A stretch of DNA of 64,000 nt from Aedoeadaptatus coxii (GTDB taxonomy: Bacteria; Bacillota; Clostridia; Tissierellales; Peptoniphilaceae): the NCBI RefSeq assembly GCF_903819215.1, contig NZ_CAIJCT010000016.1. One strand, 5' to 3'. Positions 39,610 through 48,069 of this stretch are shown here, one piece after another. The position numbers and the translations under genes are program-made. The notes beneath the pieces were generated by a model that did not search any database, was not told where the DNA came from, and worked only from the letters and a program-made list of their open reading frames with translations. Positions within the stretch are counted from its first letter, which is position 1, and each line of letters starts with the position of its first letter.

Positions 39610-40497
39610 CTATTTCGTAATGATTTGAATGGCGCCGGGTACCACTTGAATGGTTTTCGGTAAAAGGGGACCTTTTTCGCCGTCGATGTCGATGTGCATT
39701 TCCTTGTCCGCATTGAGTGATACGCATTTTACTTTTCGATAGATAAAATGATCGTGATCGATATGTTTTCCGAGACCGATGGAGGTAAAAAGCTCCAGTA
39801 ATTTCGAAAGGCTCATTTTTTCGATGACGATTAATTCCAGTTCTCCGTCTTCCACATCGGCTGTGGGGCTGATTTTTGAAAAGCCGCCGACACTGGATGA
39901 GTTGGAAACCATGGCGATGAGTGCCTGTGTTTCAAAGGTTTCCTCGTCGGTTTCCACCGTCAGTTTAAAGCTGTCTTTGGAAAGATCGGTTACGCGAAAA
40001 GCCCGTAGCCCTTCGGCGTAATACGCGAGCCTGCCCATGGTGGACTTGGCTTCTCCCGCCACATTGTAGCCGATTTCCGTAAAAAGACCGGCGGCGCATA
40101 CATTGACAAAGGCGCGATCGCCGCAGAGGCCGATATCCACGCTGCGCCTTTTGCCGTAAAAGACCATGGCGTAAAAATCGTAGGGATCTTTCGGAATGCC
40201 TAAGGATTCGGCAAAATCGTTTACCGTTCCCGCCGGGTAAATGGCGAGGGGCACTTTGCGTTTGGCGGCATACAGTCCGCTGACCACTTCGTTGACCGTG
40301 CCGTCGCCGCCCATGGAAATAATACAGTCTTCCCCGTCATCTTCCATGGCAAAGCGTTTGGCGTCGCCGCTTTTCTGCGTAAATTCCAAGATCACCGTCG
40401 CGCCTTTGGCCGCAAAGGGGACGATTAGTTTTTTTATAACTTCCATCGCCTCTTCTCTGCCGCTGGACGGATTGGCGATGATTTTAATACGCTTCAT
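39610..40497 (-). CDS. Diacylglycerol/lipid kinase family protein (DagK/YegS-like)
   Basis: 295 residues: IANPSSGREEAMEVI at the N-terminus, the ATP-binding loop MGGDGTVNEVVSGL (about 63-76) and PLAIYPAGTVNDFAESLGIP, with a C-terminal beta sandwich. In Gram-positives this family recycles diacylglycerol from lipoteichoic acid synthesis. A good promoter precedes it. The LacI-type gene follows eight bases later and is probably cotranscribed. Confidence 0.92.
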   Translation of the reverse strand: MKRIKIIANPSSGREEAMEVIKKLIVPFAAKGATVILEFTQKSGDAKRFAMEDDGEDCIISMGGDGTVNEVVSGLYAAKRKVPLAIYPAGTVNDFAESLGIPKDPYDFYAMVFYGKRRSVDIGLCGDRAFVNVCAAGLFTEIGYNVAGEAKSTMGRLAYYAEGLRAFRVTDLSKDSFKLTVETDEETFETQALIAMVSNSSSVGGFSKISPTADVEDGELELIVIEKMSLSKLLELFTSIGLGKHIDHDHFIYRKVKCVSLNADKEMHIDIDGEKGPLLPKTIQVVPGAIQIITK

Positions 40498-40518
40498 ACC
40501 ACACCTCTATTCACTTCT

Positions 40519-40547
40519 ATTATACGCCATGGCGAACGATTCCACAA
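40519..40547 (-). promoter_or_regulatory. Promoter of the lipid kinase-LacI unit
   Basis: Minus strand TTGTGG (40542-40547), 17 bases, TATAAT (40519-40524). Confidence 0.75.
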
Positions 40548-40770
40548 AAGTTCTTTCCCGTTATTTTCATAAAATTTTCGGTGGAAAATAACTTGAAAAA
40601 ATTCCCGGCAAGTCACGAATTCTTTTCCCGCAAAAAATATTGTCGCCATTTAGCCCGTTTTTTGTTCATGGCCTTTTCTTTAAAATGTGAAATCGGGAAA
40701 ATATAAAAACTTTCCTCCCGATGATTTTAACGACTGTTTTTGGAAAGCGTTTGATTTTTTCCACAAAAAA
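40548..40770. other. Gene-free stretch
   Basis: Contains one imperfect hairpin (GTTATTTTC/GAAAATAAC, about 40561-40592) and otherwise nothing I can name. Confidence 0.4.
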
Positions 40771-40790
40771 AGAAACGGCGAACCGTTTCT
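40771..40790 (-). terminator. Terminator of the YtxH-DUF948 operon
   Basis: AGAAACGG (40771-40778) pairs with CCGTTTCT (40783-40790); the minus strand reads through a TTCG loop and into a T run. Confidence 0.85.
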
Positions 40791-40803
40791 CTTTTACTTT
40801 CAA

Positions 40804-41298
40804 TTAGCGCGTCTTCATGACGTCGCGAATAGATTCCAATACTTCGCGCATAATGTAGAAGTAATCCACTACATTGTTGGCGTTAAAGGAAATAGTCTTC
40901 GCCGTGTCGGTAATGGAATCCGACACTACATTGGCCGTGTTTTGAAGCTTCAAAGAGGTTTGATCCAATTTGCGCGCCACGGAATCTACCGTGCCGGTTA
41001 CTTCGCCGACGGTCGAGGCGATTTTTTCAACCTCCGGTTTCACCACTTCCACCATTTCGGTGGCGTCGGTGGTAATGCGGGATGCATTGGTGGAGATAAT
41101 AGTGGCATTATCTGTAATAGTGGGAAGCTTTTGGAAAGTGTCGTCGATGACGGCTTCGTGTGTTTCCAATTTGCTCTTCACTACTTTTAAGATAGCCGCT
41201 ACATTTTTCAGCGCCATCGCCAAGTAGACGAGTGCGCCGATACCTGCAACATAAAGCAGTAGACGTAAGAGGTCATTTAAAGTAATTGTCGTATCCAT
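40804..41298 (-). CDS. DUF948 domain membrane protein
   Basis: 164 residues: an N-terminal transmembrane helix (about 9-28, LLRLLLYVAGIGALVYLAMA) followed by a long helical, heptad-rich region (KVVKSKLETHEAVIDDTFQKL ... TDTAKTISFNANNV) typical of the DUF948/methyl-accepting-like coiled coil. General stress or envelope role is suggested for Firmicute homologues, often paired with YtxH as here (15 bases downstream of it). Confidence 0.85.
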   Translation of the reverse strand: MDTTITLNDLLRLLLYVAGIGALVYLAMALKNVAAILKVVKSKLETHEAVIDDTFQKLPTITDNATIISTNASRITTDATEMVEVVKPEVEKIASTVGEVTGTVDSVARKLDQTSLKLQNTANVVSDSITDTAKTISFNANNVVDYFYIMREVLESIRDVMKTR

Positions 41299-41313
41299 GG
41301 TGACCTCCCGTTC

Positions 41314-41877
41314 CTATTTGTTGTCTTTGTCTTCCTTTACAACCTTTTCGCTTTTTTTGCCGGCTTCTTCGGCGGCTTTTGCGATTTTATCGGCACTTTT
41401 TTTAACTTGGTCTTTCGCTTCGTCTGCTTGAACCTTTACTTCATCGCCGACTTCTTTTGCAGCATCGCCGATAGCGCCTGCTGTTTCCTTTACTTCCGAT
41501 TTTACATAAGCACCTTCTTGGCGTACGATTTGGCCGATGGCTTTCGCCTTTGCTTTTGCAATTTCGGCGTCGTCGCGTACTTCGTCGGCTTTAATGGCGG
41601 CACGAAGTTTTAAATCGTCGTAAGTGTCTTGAACGGCTTGTTGCGCTTCATAAGCGCGAATGCTTAATTCGTCCGCTGTATCGAGGGCGAAATCTTTTGC
41701 ATTTTCAGCGTAATCTCTCGAACGTTCTACAATATCTTCGCGGGTTTTTTTACCGCTTTGGGGAGCAAATAAAATACCGGCTACTGCACCAAGTGCTGCA
41801 CCTAAAGCAAATTTACGTGCACGTTCTTCGCGCCAATATTGTTCTCTTTCACGCATTCCAAATAAATCAAAAATCAT
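41314..41877 (-). CDS. YtxH-like stress protein
   Basis: 187 residues with the YtxH signature near the N-terminus: ALGAALGAVAGILFAPQSGKKTREDI, a glycine-rich membrane segment followed by an amphipathic helix. The remainder is a long Ala/Lys/Glu-rich coiled coil (about 55-187). It is the first gene of the pair with DUF948. Bacillus YtxH belongs to a general-stress operon; the role here is inference. Confidence 0.85.
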   Translation of the reverse strand: MIFDLFGMREREQYWREERARKFALGAALGAVAGILFAPQSGKKTREDIVERSRDYAENAKDFALDTADELSIRAYEAQQAVQDTYDDLKLRAAIKADEVRDDAEIAKAKAKAIGQIVRQEGAYVKSEVKETAGAIGDAAKEVGDEVKVQADEAKDQVKKSADKIAKAAEEAGKKSEKVVKEDKDNK

Positions 41878-41910
41878 AATTAACCTCCTGTTTAGTGATT
41901 CCTATTGTTA

Positions 41911-41940
41911 ATTGTACCCTACCGTGTTGAATTTATGCAA
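41911..41940 (-). promoter_or_regulatory. Promoter of the YtxH-DUF948 operon
   Basis: Minus strand TTGCAT (41935-41940), 18 bases, TACAAT (41911-41916). Confidence 0.6.
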
Positions 41941-41993
41941 CTTGGGTAACGATTTATAGAATAAAGTTACGTTTTTTAAAAAAGGAGATCCTT

Positions 41994-42791
41994 ATGCTCA
42001 TAGATTCTCACACCCATTGCCGCTACTCTCCCGATTCCAAATCGGATCCCGAGGATAACATTCTGGCGGCGATCGACCGCAACATTCAGGTCTTGGCTTT
42101 TACCGATCACGTGGACCGCGTCGACAACGCGTTGGATTATGTCTTCGATTTCGACGCCTATATAAAGGAACTAAATGGTTTAAAGGAACGGTATAAAGAC
42201 AAAATTGACATTTTAATCGGCTGCGAAATGGGTCTCAATCCCTCCATGAATCGCGTCATCGAACCTGCCATGGCCGACGATCGTTTCGATTTTTTTATCG
42301 GCTCCATGCATACATTAGATAATCAAGACGTCGCCTCCACCATTCGCCGTATGACGGGGGACTTTTTAGATTACTATCTTCATTATTATGAGGAAATGTT
42401 CAACGCCGTCGAATCCACCAAAGGCTTTCACGTGTTGGGCCACATGGATTACGTCGACCGCTACCTTACGGATAAATCCATGATCCCGAAATTTGTTCGT
42501 TATCGCGACATCGTCGCTGCCGTTTTGGAAAGCATCATTCAAAAAAACATCGTCGTGGAATATAACACCGGCGGATTTTTCCGCGGCCTTCCCTACGGCA
42601 ATCCGAAAGATGACATTTTAAAACTTTACAGAGATCTCGGCGGCGAGCGGATCTGCCTTTCATCGGACGCCCACTTCCCCGCCCACATCGGCCGCGGTTT
42701 TTCCGAAGCGCGGGAACATTTAAAAGCTCTCGGCTTTCAACATCTGACCTATTTTAAAAACAAGCAGCCTATAGAAGTTCCTTTAAAATAG
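41994..42791 (+). CDS. PHP family histidinol-phosphatase-like phosphoesterase
   Basis: 265 residues of the HisJ/HisK type: MLIDSHTHCRYSPDSKSDPE carries the first metal ligands, then AFTDHVDRVD, IGCEMGLNP, FIGSMHTLD, GFHVLGHMDYVDRY and SSDAHFPAHIGRGF. It could hydrolyse histidinol phosphate, but no other his gene is present and related PHP enzymes act on other phosphomonoesters. AAAGGAG precedes the ATG. It is a single-gene unit with its own terminator. Confidence 0.85.
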   Translation: MLIDSHTHCRYSPDSKSDPEDNILAAIDRNIQVLAFTDHVDRVDNALDYVFDFDAYIKELNGLKERYKDKIDILIGCEMGLNPSMNRVIEPAMADDRFDFFIGSMHTLDNQDVASTIRRMTGDFLDYYLHYYEEMFNAVESTKGFHVLGHMDYVDRYLTDKSMIPKFVRYRDIVAAVLESIIQKNIVVEYNTGGFFRGLPYGNPKDDILKLYRDLGGERICLSSDAHFPAHIGRGFSEAREHLKALGFQHLTYFKNKQPIEVPLK

Positions 42792-42801
42792 GAACTTTTT
42801 T
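42775..42801 (+). terminator. Terminator of the PHP gene at 41994
   Basis: AAGTTCCT (42775-42782) pairs with AGGAACTT (42790-42797), followed by T residues. The left arm is inside the last codons. Confidence 0.75.
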
Positions 42802-42943
42802 ATTTTCGAAAATATACAATCTACATCATTTTATCCTCTATGAATTTACCATCTTAAAGTGTATACTGGAACCAGAAACGATTATATGAATTTAAAAACG
42901 GTATTGTCGTTTTCGAAACTTCGATTTACATATAGGAGGTAGT

Positions 42944-44869
42944 ATGACATCCATTGCTTATCAATTATTAAAAGAGCATTTACAGGAAGGGGAGCTTCGC
43001 CAAGGGGAAGAGATTAAAATTAAAATCGATCAAACCTTGACGCAAGATTCCACAGGCACCATGGTCTATCTTCAATTAGAGGCAATGGCGATCGATGATA
43101 TTCGCACGGAGCTTTCCGTCGCCTATATCGATCACAATATGTTGCAAACGGGCTTTGAAAATCCGGATGATCATCAATTTATTCAATCCGCAGCTGAAAA
43201 ATATGGTCTCGTATTTTCAAAACCCGGTGGCGGCATTTGCCACCAAGTCCATTTGGAACAATTTGCCCGCCCCGGCAAAACGCTGGTGGGAAGCGACTCC
43301 CACACGCCGACGGCAGGGGGCATCGGTTCCCTCGCCATCGGCGCCGGCGGTTTGGACGTGGCCGTGGCCATGGCCAGCGGCTTTTATTATTTAAAGGTTC
43401 CGAAGATTTTAAATATTAAGCTTTCCGGCAAACTCCGCCCCGGCGTCAACGCAAAGGACGTGATCCTCACCATTCTCGGCAAAAAAACCGTAAAGGGCGG
43501 CACGGGCTACATCGTGGAATATTCAGGGGAAGGCGTGAAAAATCTTTCCGTCACCGATCGTGCCACGATTTGCAATATGGGCGCGGAACTGGGCGCCACT
43601 ACATCTATTTTCCCGGCCGATGAGATCACCGAAGCTTTTATGCGTCGCCACGGACGAGGCGACGATTTTAAACCGATTTGCGCCACGGAAGATGCGGTTT
43701 ACGACGAAATCATGGAACTGGATCTGGGAAAAGTCGTTCCTTCTGTTGCAAAGCCCCATCTCCCCGATCAATACGAAGCCATCGATACTCTTGGCGAGGT
43801 CAAAGTGGATCAGGTGGCCATCGGCAGTTGCACCAATTCCTCTTACACCGACATGATGAAAGTGGCCCATATTTTAAAAGGGCGAAAAGTCCACGAAGAT
43901 GTGAGCCTCGTTATTTCTCCGGGAAGCGCCACGATTTTACAAGCCCTTTCGGAAAACGGCGCGTTGGCGACGATGATTCAATCCGGCGCTCGGATTTTGG
44001 AAAGCGCCTGCGGCCCCTGTATCGGCATGGGTCAAGCTCCGAAGAGCGGCGCCACGAGCCTTCGCTCATTTAACCGCAATTTTAAAGGACGAAGCGGCAC
44101 GAAAGATGCGAAAATTTATTTGGCGAGCCCGGAAACCTGCGCCGCATCGGCGATTAAAGGCTATATCGCAAGCCCCGCCGATTTGGAAGGGCTGGATTAC
44201 ATCGAAGAACCGGAATCCTACGAACACGCCACCAATTATTTAATCTATCCCAAGGCGAAAAGCGAACGGCCGAAAGAAACCGTTATGGGGCCGAACATTA
44301 AGCCCTTCCCCTTGGCAAAACCCATCGCGGATAAAATTGAAGGGGACGTGCTCTTAAAGGCAAAAGATAATGTCACTACCGACGACATTTGCCCTTCCAC
44401 GGCGAAGCTTTTACCCTATCGCTCCAATGTTCCCAAGCTTTCCAACTACGCCTTTTCCACTCTCGTGGAGGATTTTAAAGAACGAGCCGAAACACACGAC
44501 GGCGGCATCGTCGTCGGCGGCGAAAATTACGGACAGGGATCGAGCCGGGAACACGCCGCCCTCCTTCCCCTCTACCTCGGCGTAAAAGCGATTATCGCCA
44601 AAAGCTTTGCTCGCATTCACAGATCCAATCTTATTAATGCCGGCATCCTTCCCTTAGTCTTTAAAGATCCGGCAGATTACGAAAAGATCAGCGAATGGGA
44701 TCATCTCGAACTGGATCACGTCAAAGCATCTCTCGAAAGCGGAAACTTTACCTTGATCACGCCGGCAGGAAATATTGAACTTCTCGGCGAGTTCAGCGAA
44801 AGAGAACGGGACATGCTCCTGGAAGGCGGCTACTTGAATTACACGAAAAATAGAAGGGAGAGCGTATGA
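42944..44869 (+). CDS. acn: Aconitate hydratase
   Basis: Isomerises citrate to isocitrate. 641 residues, the compact clostridial type. The [4Fe-4S] cysteines are in IGSCTNSSYTDM and SACGPCIGMGQAP; GSDSHTPTAGGIGSLAIGAGG is the family signature, and the C-terminal swivel domain carries GGENYGQGSSREHAALLP. TAGGAGG precedes the ATG. It overlaps icd by four bases and begins an acn-icd-cit operon, which supports a biosynthetic (2-oxoglutarate/glutamate) role in an anaerobe. Confidence 0.95.
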   Translation: MTSIAYQLLKEHLQEGELRQGEEIKIKIDQTLTQDSTGTMVYLQLEAMAIDDIRTELSVAYIDHNMLQTGFENPDDHQFIQSAAEKYGLVFSKPGGGICHQVHLEQFARPGKTLVGSDSHTPTAGGIGSLAIGAGGLDVAVAMASGFYYLKVPKILNIKLSGKLRPGVNAKDVILTILGKKTVKGGTGYIVEYSGEGVKNLSVTDRATICNMGAELGATTSIFPADEITEAFMRRHGRGDDFKPICATEDAVYDEIMELDLGKVVPSVAKPHLPDQYEAIDTLGEVKVDQVAIGSCTNSSYTDMMKVAHILKGRKVHEDVSLVISPGSATILQALSENGALATMIQSGARILESACGPCIGMGQAPKSGATSLRSFNRNFKGRSGTKDAKIYLASPETCAASAIKGYIASPADLEGLDYIEEPESYEHATNYLIYPKAKSERPKETVMGPNIKPFPLAKPIADKIEGDVLLKAKDNVTTDDICPSTAKLLPYRSNVPKLSNYAFSTLVEDFKERAETHDGGIVVGGENYGQGSSREHAALLPLYLGVKAIIAKSFARIHRSNLINAGILPLVFKDPADYEKISEWDHLELDHVKASLESGNFTLITPAGNIELLGEFSERERDMLLEGGYLNYTKNRRESV

Positions 44870-45870
44870 AAACCGTAACCCTAATCCCGGGCGACGGCAT
44901 CGGCCCGGAGATCGCAGAGGCGGTGAAAGAAATTTTATCCGCCGTCGACGCACCCATAGTATTTGAAGAGGTCAACGCCGGCAGCACGGTCTTTGAAAAG
45001 GAAGGCAGTTATTTGCCCGACGCCCTCTTCCGCTCCCTGAAAAAAAATAAACTGGCCTTAAAAGGCCCCATTACCACCCCCATCGGCCACGGCTTCCGCA
45101 GCGTCAATGTGGAGCTGCGCAAAAAATACGATCTCTACCAAAACATTCGCCCTATTTGCCCCGCCGCCAAACTTCCCATGAAATTTGACGACGTGGACAT
45201 GGTGCTCTTTCGAGAAAATACGGAAGATCTTTACGCCGGCGTGGAAAAAATCATTTCCGACGACGAAGCCCACTCCATTAAAATCATTACGCGGGAAAAA
45301 TCCGAACGCATTGTTCGCGCCGCTTTTGAATACGCCGCGGGCTTTCATCGCAGGTCCGTCACCGTGGTGACCAAAGCCAACATTATGAAGGCTACCGACG
45401 GCCTCTTTCTCGACGTAGCGCGGGAAGTGGCAAAAGATTACGACATTCCCATGAAGGAAATTCTCGTGGATAATATGGCCATGCAAATGGTCATGAACCC
45501 GGGGCAATTCGACGTGGTGGTGACGGAAAACCTCTACGGCGATATTCTTTCCGATTTAGGAGCCGGCTTAATCGGTGGGCTGGGCATGATTCCCGGCGTC
45601 AACAAAGGCCGGGACATGGCGATTTACGAATCGGTTCACGGATCCGCGCCAGACATTGCAGGCAAAGGCCTCGCCAATCCCACGGCCATGCTCCTCTCCG
45701 CCTGCCTCCTTCTCGATGACATCGGCGAGAGGGAAAAAGCCGATCACATTCGCCGCGCCGTCGACGACGTGCTTTCCAATCCGGCGACGCGCACCCGAGA
45801 TTTAGGCGGCAGCCTGTCGACAAAGGAATACACTCAAGCCTTATTAGAGAAAGTAGGTGGATCATGCTAG
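44866..45870 (+). CDS. icd: Isocitrate dehydrogenase (isocitrate/isopropylmalate family)
   Basis: Oxidative decarboxylation of isocitrate to 2-oxoglutarate. 334 residues, the short form nearer to NAD-dependent enzymes: LIPGDGIGPEI at the N-terminus, FRENTEDLYAGVE, the catalytic Tyr-Lys pair (TVVTKANIMK) and NLYGDILSDLGAGLIGGLGM. By fold alone it could be isopropylmalate or tartrate dehydrogenase; its place between aconitase and citrate synthase, with 4- and 7-base overlaps, decides for isocitrate. Confidence 0.93.
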   Translation: MKTVTLIPGDGIGPEIAEAVKEILSAVDAPIVFEEVNAGSTVFEKEGSYLPDALFRSLKKNKLALKGPITTPIGHGFRSVNVELRKKYDLYQNIRPICPAAKLPMKFDDVDMVLFRENTEDLYAGVEKIISDDEAHSIKIITREKSERIVRAAFEYAAGFHRRSVTVVTKANIMKATDGLFLDVAREVAKDYDIPMKEILVDNMAMQMVMNPGQFDVVVTENLYGDILSDLGAGLIGGLGMIPGVNKGRDMAIYESVHGSAPDIAGKGLANPTAMLLSACLLLDDIGEREKADHIRRAVDDVLSNPATRTRDLGGSLSTKEYTQALLEKVGGSC

Positions 45871-47222
45871 ATATAAAAATGGATCATCGCTTAGATGATT
45901 ACGCCCATAAAATCACTGAGCGAGATTATATCAATCGCGAGCTTTACCAAAAATACGACGTTAAACACGGCCTTCGCTATCCCGACGGCACCGGCGTCCT
46001 CGTTGGCATTACCCGCATCGGCTTCGTCACCGGCTACGAAAAAAAAGACGGCAAAAAAATCCCCGAAGAAGGAGATTTGCTCTACCGCGGCTATTCCGTA
46101 AAAGATATGGTGAAAGATTTTAAAGAAAACGATCGTTTCGGCTACGAAGAAGTGGCCTTTACTCTACTTTTCGGAAATCTGCCGACGAAAAAAGAAATCG
46201 CCGTGTTTAAAGAAATGTTAGGCGAAGAAAGAAGCCTTCCGAGAAATTATTTAGAAGACACGATTTTAAAAGTTCCCGGCCGCGACGTCATGAACAAAAT
46301 GATGCGCTCCACCCTTTGCCTCTATTCTTTCGACGTGGATCCGGACAGTACCACCACCTCCAATGTTTTGCGTCAAAGCATGAGTTTACTCGCCAAGACG
46401 CCCCTCATTATGGCCTACAACTATCAGGCGAAAAAACACTACATCGACGGCGACAGCCTGGTCATCCACTATCCCGACAAAAATATGTCCACGGCCGAAT
46501 TAATTCTCCACTTAATTCGCAAAAATTCCGATTACACCAACGACGAAGCGAAAATGTTGGATTTAATGCTCACCCTCCACGCAGAACACGGCGGCGGGAA
46601 CAACTCCACCTTCGCTACCCACGTCGTCTCCTCGTCGGGAACGGATACATACAGTGCCATTACCACCGCCCTCGGCAGTTTAAAAGGCCCGCGCCACGGG
46701 GGCGCCAGCTTAATGTGCTCCGCCATGCTCGACGACATCGCATCCAATGTGCGGGACATTCACAACGAAGCGGATATCGAAGATTATTTGCGCCGTATTT
46801 TGGCCAAACAAGCTTTCGACAACAAAGGTTTAATTTACGGCTTAGGCCACGCAGTCTACACACTTTCCGATCCCCGTGCGGAACTTTTGAAGCAACAGGC
46901 AAAAGAACTGGCGGAACAAAAAGGCTATTCGGATCAATTCAACTTTGTTCGCCTCGTAGAATCCATCGGCGGCCGCCTTTTACAGGAACGAAACGGCACC
47001 TCCTACCCCCTTCCCGCAAACATCGACCTTTACTCGGGGCTCGTTTACCAAATGCTCGGCATCCCGCGAGACCTTTACACGCCACTATTTGCTACGGCGC
47101 GTATGGCCGGCTGGTGTGCCCACCGCTTGGAACAAGTACAGGACACAAAAATCATCCGCCCGGCATACGTCCACTTAAACTCCAGAAAAAAATACCTTTC
47201 CATGAACGATCGGAGCAATTAA
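45864..47222 (+). CDS. Citrate synthase
   Basis: Condenses acetyl-CoA and oxaloacetate. 452 residues; catalytic features are AEHGGGNNSTFATHVVSSSGTD (His of the active site) and YGLGHAVYTLSDPRAELL (second His), with RLVESIGG and YTPLFATARMAGWCAHRLEQ near the C-terminus. The length and N-terminal extension match the clostridial Si-type group; stereochemistry is not readable. Last gene of the operon, with a strong terminator seven bases after the stop. Confidence 0.95.
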   Translation: MLDIKMDHRLDDYAHKITERDYINRELYQKYDVKHGLRYPDGTGVLVGITRIGFVTGYEKKDGKKIPEEGDLLYRGYSVKDMVKDFKENDRFGYEEVAFTLLFGNLPTKKEIAVFKEMLGEERSLPRNYLEDTILKVPGRDVMNKMMRSTLCLYSFDVDPDSTTTSNVLRQSMSLLAKTPLIMAYNYQAKKHYIDGDSLVIHYPDKNMSTAELILHLIRKNSDYTNDEAKMLDLMLTLHAEHGGGNNSTFATHVVSSSGTDTYSAITTALGSLKGPRHGGASLMCSAMLDDIASNVRDIHNEADIEDYLRRILAKQAFDNKGLIYGLGHAVYTLSDPRAELLKQQAKELAEQKGYSDQFNFVRLVESIGGRLLQERNGTSYPLPANIDLYSGLVYQMLGIPRDLYTPLFATARMAGWCAHRLEQVQDTKIIRPAYVHLNSRKKYLSMNDRSN

Positions 47223-47228
47223 TCATTT

Positions 47229-47253
47229 CCCCTCGCCTTTGCGAGGGGATTTT
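47229..47253 (+). terminator. Terminator of acn-icd-cit
   Basis: CCCCTCGC (47229-47236), CTTT loop, GCGAGGGG (47241-47248), then ATTTTATT. Confidence 0.9.
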
Positions 47254-47335
47254 ATTGTCCTCTTTTAAAATCAACTATTTATATGAATGGATAACAATAC
47301 TATAGACAAGTTGTGCTCGCAGGAATACAATAAGC

Positions 47336-47352
47336 TTGATAAATAATATCAA
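47336..47352 (+). promoter_or_regulatory. Palindrome before the FtsX-type ABC operon
   Basis: TTGATA (47336-47341), five bases, TATCAA (47347-47352), just upstream of the AAAGGAGG site. It resembles an operator half-site pair. Which protein binds is unknown; the spacing is one base longer than a classic Fnr site (TTGAT-N4-ATCAA). Confidence 0.4.
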
Positions 47353-47373
47353 ATAATTTTAAAGGAGGCTCCC

Positions 47374-48069
47374 ATGATCACTGTTCATAATCTACATAAA
47401 AGTTACGGTTCGAAAACACAACGGCTCCACGTTTTAAAAGGCATTACTTTTTCGCTCCCGGAAGGGTGCCTCGCCTGTTTGTTGGGCCCGTCCGGATCGG
47501 GTAAGTCCACCTTGTTAAATATTTTAGGCGGCATCGAATCCATGGACGAAGGGGATATTATTGTGGCGGGAAATCATCTGGCGCCTATGAATAAAAAAGA
47601 GCTGGAACGCTACCGCAGAAAACAATTGGGTTTTGTCTTTCAGTTTTATAATTTGGTAGAAAATTTAACCGTTCGGGAGAATATTCTGACGGGCGCCTAT
47701 CTTTCCGACGATCCTTTGGATGTGGATGCTTTGGCGAAGGAATTGGGTATCGCCGATCAGCTCCATAAATTCCCCACGGAAATTTCCGGCGGCCAGGCGC
47801 AACGTGTTTCCATCGCCCGCGCCATGGCGAAAAAACCCTCTCTCTTTATTTGCGACGAACCCACCGGCGCCTTGGACTACGAAAGCGCCAAAAGTGTCTT
47901 GCATTTAATCGAAGAACTGAATCGTAAATACAAAACCACCATTATCATCGCCACACACAATGAGGCCATCGCCTCCATGTGCCACGTCGTCCTCCGGCTC
48001 CACGACGGCGGTTTAAAATCCTACGAAGAAAATGAACACATTCTCTCCGCCGAGGAGGTGCAATGGTAA
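47374..48069 (+). CDS. ABC transporter ATP-binding protein (MacB/LolD type)
   Basis: 231 residues: Walker A GPSGSGKST (about 38-46), Q-loop FVFQFYNLVENLTVREN, signature ISGGQAQR, Walker B LFICDEPTGALD, H-loop IATHNEAIA. Pairs with the FtsX-family permease whose start overlaps its end by seven bases. Such modules work as mechanotransmission or peptide/antimicrobial-export systems rather than classical import. Confidence 0.92.
   Translation: MITVHNLHKSYGSKTQRLHVLKGITFSLPEGCLACLLGPSGSGKSTLLNILGGIESMDEGDIIVAGNHLAPMNKKELERYRRKQLGFVFQFYNLVENLTVRENILTGAYLSDDPLDVDALAKELGIADQLHKFPTEISGGQAQRVSIARAMAKKPSLFICDEPTGALDYESAKSVLHLIEELNRKYKTTIIIATHNEAIASMCHVVLRLHDGGLKSYEENEHILSAEEVQW

Noticed and set aside
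41994..42791. Gene named hisJ or hisK as part of histidine synthesis
   Set aside because: The fold fits, but no other his gene is nearby and PHP phosphatases of this size act on several substrates, so no symbol is given.
46316..47305. Long plus-strand frame of 329 codons inside citrate synthase
   Set aside because: Out of frame with a well-conserved enzyme, with an arginine- and histidine-rich product typical of shadow frames.
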